A DNA stretch of 64,000 bases, from positions 1-64,000 of the forward strand of contig CAYTSA010000002.1 in the NCBI GenBank assembly GCA_964440345.1, in the 5' to 3' direction. Shown here one piece after another: positions 60,342 through 64,000 of this stretch. Every line of letters begins with the position of its first letter. Position 1 is the first letter of the stretch. This DNA comes from CAYTSA01 sp964440345. Lineage in GTDB: Bacteria; Desulfobacterota; Desulfovibrionia; Desulfovibrionales; Desulfovibrionaceae. Below the pieces are notes generated by a model, which worked only from the letters and a program-made list of their open reading frames with translations, was not told the DNA's origin and did no database searches. Position numbers and translations under genes: made by a program.

Positions 60342-62026
60342 ACGGCGCCAGACATATGCTAGCGGCGGTGTTTTGTTTTGCGGCCTTGGTTTTGCCGGCT
60401 TTTGCCGGCCCTTTGTACCAGACATTTGACGACGCCCTGGCCCAGGGAACCTATTCAGGAGACACGTACGACTCCCAAGGGTTCCCGGTGACCCTGTACT
60501 GGCCGGACCAGGGTTTGCTGGTATACCGGGACTGCGCCTACCAGGGGAGCGACCTGCGCTGCGGCACGTATGACACTGAAGGCAACTACTTGGGCGACAC
60601 GCTTATCACCAACTATGACGTTACTTCCCGGCAGTCGGAATCTGACGCGCTGCACCCGGGCACAGACCGAATTTCTTCCTGGTGGGGCCGTTCTGCTGCG
60701 CGCATGACATCAGATTTACTGCGGGACAGAGTGCGGGCTGCTTTGAGCGGGCCGGCGCCGGCGGCCCAGCCGGAACGGGCTGAAGAAGGCGCGGAACGGC
60801 GGGTCAAAACCCCGCCGGCGCCTCCGAGAACCGGCGAAACGTCTGACGCAGCATCGCCAGAGCCTTTTTCCCAGGAGGACATGTACGGCCCCAGCAGTTC
60901 ACAGCCAGTTCTGGAACAGCCGCTGGAGACAGGCAAGACCTCTTTGCCGGCCGAATCCATGGAAGAACGGAATCAGAACGCCCCGCCCGCCCCCAAAGGG
61001 CCGGCAGGCGGGCCGGGCCGCATCCATATAGAGCCGCTTGTCTTCGCCCAAGGAGGCGCCAGCCCGGGGCGTCCGGCAGTCGGCGGCCCCGGGCGAATAT
61101 CCATAGAGCCTTTGCAGTTTGTGGACAACCAGGCCATGGCGCCAGCCCCGGCGAATGCGCTCCTTGCAGCGTCATCCGACGCGGCGGCCCCAGCACAGCG
61201 CATCACAATAGCGGCGCTGCAGGTTCGCGACGCCCCAGCCGCCTCTGCGCCAGTCACAGGCATGGCTGCCGGAAACACTCCCTCACGGCTGCATCTATGG
61301 ACTGACGGCATGCTGTCCTCCATAGACAATGATACGAAAGAATCCGCCTTCAGCGGCAATCTGTTCACTGGACTCGTGGGCGCGGACTACCGCATAAACG
61401 ACCGTCTGGCTGCCGGCCTCGCCCTTGGTTACGAGTACGCCGATTTTGACACGCAGTACAATGACGGGAGCCTTTCCGCCAGAGGCTTGACTGTTGCGCC
61501 CTACGCCGGCGCGCTCTTGCTTCCGGAGCTGACAGTGGAGGCGTCGCTGGGCTTCACTTTTCTGACCGGAGACCAAAGCCGGCGCGAGGCTTTTGGCGGG
61601 GTGGACGCAGACTTTGAAGCTTTCCGGACCATGGGCGCCCTGGACGTAACCTACCAGACCGCTGTTTTCGAAAGCGTCACCCTGGAAGGCAGCCTGGGGT
61701 ACCTCTACGTTTCCCAGAACACAGACAGCTTCACGGAAAGTGACGGCACAAAAGCCAGCTCCCACAGCGACGAAGTCGGACAGATGCGGGTCATGGTCCG
61801 CGGCTCGTATGCAATGCAGCGCATGGAGCCGTATGTGAAGCTGGCGTATCTGTATGATGCGCAGTTTTCCGCTAACGACGCTGACCGTGACGAGGCGTGG
61901 GCTGCAGCGGGATTAACTTACCAGACCGGGAACGCCCTGCAGTTCGATCTGGAAGGCTCCGGGAGCTTTTTCCGGGAAGACTATAGCGAATACCGCCTCC
62001 GGGCCGGTTTCCGCTTCGCGTTTTAG
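60338..62026 (+). CDS. Outer-membrane autotransporter-type beta-barrel protein
   Basis: The 562-residue protein has a signal peptide (residues 1-24), a small N-terminal domain (about 25-110, with a Cys pair in RDCAYQGSDLRCGTYD), a long Pro/Ala-rich linker (about 130-310) carrying repeats of RI.IEPL.F, and a C-terminal autotransporter barrel (about 320-562) of alternating strands ending in the outer-membrane targeting signature with a final Phe (RLRAGFRFAF). There is no long passenger domain. Its first four bases overlap the FG-GAP/PKD protein stop, so the barrel and the large surface protein probably work together. The stop codon coincides with the start of a dispersed repeat. Confidence 0.85.
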   Translation: MNGARHMLAAVFCFAALVLPAFAGPLYQTFDDALAQGTYSGDTYDSQGFPVTLYWPDQGLLVYRDCAYQGSDLRCGTYDTEGNYLGDTLITNYDVTSRQSESDALHPGTDRISSWWGRSAARMTSDLLRDRVRAALSGPAPAAQPERAEEGAERRVKTPPAPPRTGETSDAASPEPFSQEDMYGPSSSQPVLEQPLETGKTSLPAESMEERNQNAPPAPKGPAGGPGRIHIEPLVFAQGGASPGRPAVGGPGRISIEPLQFVDNQAMAPAPANALLAASSDAAAPAQRITIAALQVRDAPAASAPVTGMAAGNTPSRLHLWTDGMLSSIDNDTKESAFSGNLFTGLVGADYRINDRLAAGLALGYEYADFDTQYNDGSLSARGLTVAPYAGALLLPELTVEASLGFTFLTGDQSRREAFGGVDADFEAFRTMGALDVTYQTAVFESVTLEGSLGYLYVSQNTDSFTESDGTKASSHSDEVGQMRVMVRGSYAMQRMEPYVKLAYLYDAQFSANDADRDEAWAAAGLTYQTGNALQFDLEGSGSFFREDYSEYRLRAGFRFAF

Positions 62027-62145
62027 AGCATTGTCATGAAACAACAATATATTGTTTTAGGAGCGAGCGTTTTCTCAACGCGAAAATGTTTGTAGACGGG
62101 CTTTGCCCGTCGTAATGCAAGTATTTCAATCGTTAAATGCTATAG
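62025..62145 (+). repeat. Dispersed intergenic repeat, copy 2
   Basis: It begins AGAGCATT at the barrel gene's stop codon and ends ATTTCAATCGTTAAATGC-TATAG. From TTTGTAGACGGGCTTTGCCCG to the end it matches copy 1 (34556-34673) almost base for base. The first half differs and contains ACAACAATAT-ATTGTT, another small palindrome. Confidence 0.75.
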
Positions 62146-62164
62146 CAGACTGTTGCAGAAATAA

Positions 62165-62211
62165 GGCCCTTCCTGGTTGGCCCGCAGACCAGCCAGGAAG
62201 GACCTATTTTT
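62165..62211. terminator. Bidirectional rho-independent terminator
   Basis: GGCCCTTCCTGGTTGG (62165-62180) pairs with CCAGCCAGGAAGGACC (62189-62204) through 14 Watson-Crick pairs, one G-U and one mismatch. On the plus strand it is followed by TATTTTT, and on the minus strand by TTATTTC. It separates the barrel gene from the convergent HU-like gene. Confidence 0.85.
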
Positions 62212-62235
62212 CAGTTCGTTCAAGACAAAGATGTG

Positions 62236-62511
62236 CTAGCGGATGACTTCCTTGAGCGCTTTACCCGGAGTAAATTTGATGGTTTGAGAGGCAGGAATGC
62301 TGATCTCTTCGCCCGTCCGGGGATTGCGGCCCTTGCGTTCAGCCCTGTCTATTACACGGAATGAGCCAAACCCCGTGATCGTAATGGATTCCCCATTCTC
62401 CAGCCCTTCTTTCAACACTTCAATGAACGCTTCTGCTTGTTTGGCGATTTCCGCCTTACTGGAATGATTGGTTTTTGCGTGCATCCTTGCAACGATGTCT
62501 GCCTTGTTCAT
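62236..62511 (-). CDS. HU/IHF-family nucleoid protein
   Basis: The 91-residue protein is a typical HU: NKADIVARMHAKTNHSSKAEIAKQAEAFIEVLKEGLENGESITITGFGSFRVIDRAERKGRNPRTGEEISIPASQTIKFTPGKALKEVI pattern, with the DNA-arm motif GRNPRTGEEI and FGSF. It bends and compacts DNA. I chose the ATG at 62511 because it begins the family and has a GGAGGGTGT site; the frame is open further upstream. It is monocistronic, with the terminator at 62165-62211 downstream. Confidence 0.95.
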   Translation of the reverse strand: MNKADIVARMHAKTNHSSKAEIAKQAEAFIEVLKEGLENGESITITGFGSFRVIDRAERKGRNPRTGEEISIPASQTIKFTPGKALKEVIR

Positions 62512-62693
62512 ACACCCTCCGCACATACTTAAGGTTTTTGCTTCTTTCGGCCAAGTACGACGCGCCGCCCGCGCCCTCTCCTGCCTGTAGCGGCAAAACC
62601 TTGGAAACCCCCCCCTGCGGCGGTTTTCCAAGGTACATGAAGAAGTATTTCCCTTTTTTATTGAAAGATGTCGATAGGAAAACAACACATTTT

Positions 62694-62735
62694 ATCTGGG
62701 GTTTTTTCCCAGAAACCTGGGAAAAAACCCCAGAT
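62694..62735. other. Perfect 19-bp hairpin downstream of the response regulator gene
   Basis: The two 19-base arms (62694-62712 and 62717-62735) are exactly complementary with a 4-base AAAC loop. Each arm itself can fold, since CTGGG and CCCAG alternate four times across the region. It lies 12 bases after the response regulator stop (minus strand) and 182 bases upstream of the HU gene start. It may be a terminator or processing signal. Another stem, CCTTGGAAA...TTTCCAAGG, lies at 62600-62634. Confidence 0.7.
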
Positions 62736-62747
62736 CATCGTTATTTT

Positions 62748-63425
62748 CTAGCTTTTCCATTGGTCAATATCAATAATTCCTAGCCGCGCAGCATATCTGA
62801 CCAGGTCCACAGAGGTCTGAAAGCCCAACTTGCGCATGACTCTGCCCCGATGGTTTTCTACTGTTTTTGGGCTGATATAGAGCCGTTTGGCAATTTCCTT
62901 GTAAGAAAAGCCTTCCGCCAGCAAACGCATGACCTCCTGCTCGCGAGGTGTTAGGCTGGCGTAAGCGGCGCCCAGGTCCTGAGCTTTTTCTTCCGGTGGA
63001 TTGGATATTCTGGCCAGCAAGCGATGGGACAACGAAGCGTCGAGGAACGTTTGCCCTTGAGCAACCGCCTCCAGCCCGTGCAGCAGACTTGCGCCGGCGG
63101 ATTCTTTGAGCACATAGCCGAGTGCGCCGTTTTGAAAAGCCTCGGTGACGTAATCCATTTTCGCGTGCATGGACACTGTGAGCATCTGCAGGGGGGGATG
63201 TTTCTGGCGCAGCTGCACCAACAGGTCAACGCCACTGCCGTCAGGCAGCGAGATATCCACCACAGCCAGGTCTGGCCGAAGCTTCTCCGCCAGCTTCAAT
63301 GCTTCGCGACAGGAGCCAGCTTCTGCTGCTACAGCAAAACGCTTATCCCTGGCCAAAAGAGACTTCAAGCCTTCACGGAAGAGCGGATGGTCGTCCACAA
63401 TAAGGATGCTGACAGGTGAATTCAT
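62748..63425 (-). CDS. NarL/FixJ-family response regulator
   Basis: The 225-residue protein has a receiver domain (ILIVDDHPLFREGLKSLLA, phosphoacceptor D57 in AVVDISLPDGSG, conserved K in GYVLKESAG) and a LuxR-type helix-turn-helix (LTPREQEVMRLLAEGFSYKEIAKRLYISPKTVENHRGRVMRKLG, about residues 160-205). It would be phosphorylated by the histidine kinase encoded just upstream, whose stop overlaps this start by four bases (ATGA). Its regulon is not indicated. Confidence 0.95.
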   Translation of the reverse strand: MNSPVSILIVDDHPLFREGLKSLLARDKRFAVAAEAGSCREALKLAEKLRPDLAVVDISLPDGSGVDLLVQLRQKHPPLQMLTVSMHAKMDYVTEAFQNGALGYVLKESAGASLLHGLEAVAQGQTFLDASLSHRLLARISNPPEEKAQDLGAAYASLTPREQEVMRLLAEGFSYKEIAKRLYISPKTVENHRGRVMRKLGFQTSVDLVRYAARLGIIDIDQWKS

Positions 63426-64000
63426 TTGGGGCGCCTTTGCAATGGAATTTCTACCGCCAGTTTTGCGCCTTGTCCGGGCGCGCTGCGTACTTGAAGCGAT
63501 CCATCCAACAGCCCGGCCCTTTGCTCTATGCCTTGCAGGCCCATGCCAATACTATGGGACTGGGCCGCCATGTCGTTGGCTTCAAAGCCGCAGCCATTAT
63601 CCTCAACCCGCAAAATAAGGGTGGGGTGCGAGGCGACAAGCCGGACTATGGCTTTTTTCGCGCCAGCATGCTTGCGTATATTAGCCAACGCTTCCTGAAC
63701 GATGCGGTAAAGGTTTATCTCCACCTCATAATCCAGCTTTAAATCATCCACGCCGGCGGAGAAAAAGTCTACAGCAACGCCGGTATTGACGGAAAAATCC
63801 TCGCAATAGCGCGCAATGGTTCTGACCAGGCCCAACTTGTCCAGCCCTGGGGGCCGCAGTTCATAAGCAATGTGGCGCACGTCGGCGATGATTTGGAGCA
63901 AGGCCTTGGAAAACAGGTCCAGGCGTTCGCGGATGCGGGGAAACTGGGGCTGCGGCTCATTGTCCAGCATGGTCTCACAGGCGATTTTCAAAGACGAAAG
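63422..64000 (-). CDS. NarX/DegS-type sensor histidine kinase, 3' part only
   Basis: The frame enters from the right edge of the window and ends at 63422, giving 192 residues of the C-terminal part. SSLKIACETML at the edge belongs to the HisKA_3 dimerisation helix, followed by AYELRPPGLDKLGLVRTIARYCEDF and an HATPase_c domain with the N box VQEALANIRKHAGA, G1 VEDNGCGFE and G2 GMGLQGIEQRAGLLDGSL. The phosphorylated histidine and the sensor domain lie outside the window. It is coupled to the response regulator gene by a 4-base overlap. Confidence 0.93.
   Translation of the reverse strand, partial: LSSLKIACETMLDNEPQPQFPRIRERLDLFSKALLQIIADVRHIAYELRPPGLDKLGLVRTIARYCEDFSVNTGVAVDFFSAGVDDLKLDYEVEINLYRIVQEALANIRKHAGAKKAIVRLVASHPTLILRVEDNGCGFEANDMAAQSHSIGMGLQGIEQRAGLLDGSLQVRSAPGQGAKLAVEIPLQRRPK

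Overview
The window looks like chromosomal DNA of a motile, anaerobic or microaerophilic Gram-negative bacterium of the Desulfobacterota, most likely the Desulfovibrionales. This placement is inferred from gene content: a flagellar export block in the order fliR-flhB-flhA-flhF-flhG-fliA, a class-I cytochrome c-553, sigma54-type promoters, a TorD-family chaperone, an ETF/FixCX electron-transfer operon, and GC-rich genes separated by AT-richer intergenic DNA. No rRNA, tRNA, CRISPR array or phage was seen. There is one 10-N assembly gap, at 27782-27791 inside fliA.

Layout. 1-4.5 kb: end of a TorD-like chaperone, an orphan solute-binding protein, a paraslipin/NfeD pair and an ArsR-type regulator. 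4.5-6.5 kb: the flagellar hook gene behind a clear sigma54 promoter. 6.6-8.2 kb: a HigB toxin with a HigA antitoxin fused to an ImmA/IrrE metallopeptidase. 8.2-15.6 kb: a bifunctional (p)ppGpp synthetase/hydrolase, an oligopeptide-binding lipoprotein and a SWIM/SNF2 helicase. 15.6-18.1 kb: a gene-poor, degraded stretch with a large inverted repeat, a tiny membrane protein, a 45-residue ribbon-helix-helix ORF, a gene remnant and an amino-acid-binding protein. 18.1-24.9 kb: an EamA transporter and an acyl-CoA dehydrogenase-FixCX-EtfB-EtfA operon. 25.0-34.4 kb: the flagellar export and regulation operon, all on the minus strand, with a MITE-like insertion at 26.44-26.58 kb. 34.4-39.2 kb: dispersed repeats, a second amino-acid-binding protein, a radical SAM/WcbI gene pair behind a second sigma54 promoter, cvpA and mazG. 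39.2-43.0 kb: a RAYT-like protein that has lost its catalytic histidines, two related membrane proteins, an orphan MazE-like antitoxin and a second MITE-like element. 43.0-50.1 kb, minus strand: rarA, rsmE, gcvT, an unrecognised 578-residue protein, and a translationally coupled HlyD-adaptor/CDF-like pair. 50.2-56.7 kb: a ParDE-type module, an Rsm22-like protein, lipB, a cupin, an acyl-CoA ligase, a LysR regulator, a cysteine-rich exported protein and cytochrome c-553. 56.9-62.0 kb: a 1124-residue FG-GAP/PKD surface protein coupled to an outer-membrane beta-barrel. 62.2-64.0 kb: an HU-like protein and a NarL/NarX-type two-component pair that runs off the window.

How the genes work together. 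The flagellar genes form one functional block: hook, export gate, FlhF/FlhG placement control, sigma28 and stator-associated FliL. The acyl-CoA ligase and the ACAD-FixCX-EtfBA operon could together activate and oxidise acyl substrates and pass electrons to quinone. LipB and GcvT are linked through lipoate. Four solute-binding proteins occur with no permease or ATPase gene beside them.

The most unusual items are: a CDF-family membrane protein apparently lacking the family's metal ligands and coupled to a HlyD adaptor; the RAYT-derived protein without its HUH motif; the shared sigma54 promoter architecture of flgE and the radical SAM/WcbI pair; the surface-protein/barrel pair; and several families of dispersed intergenic repeats.
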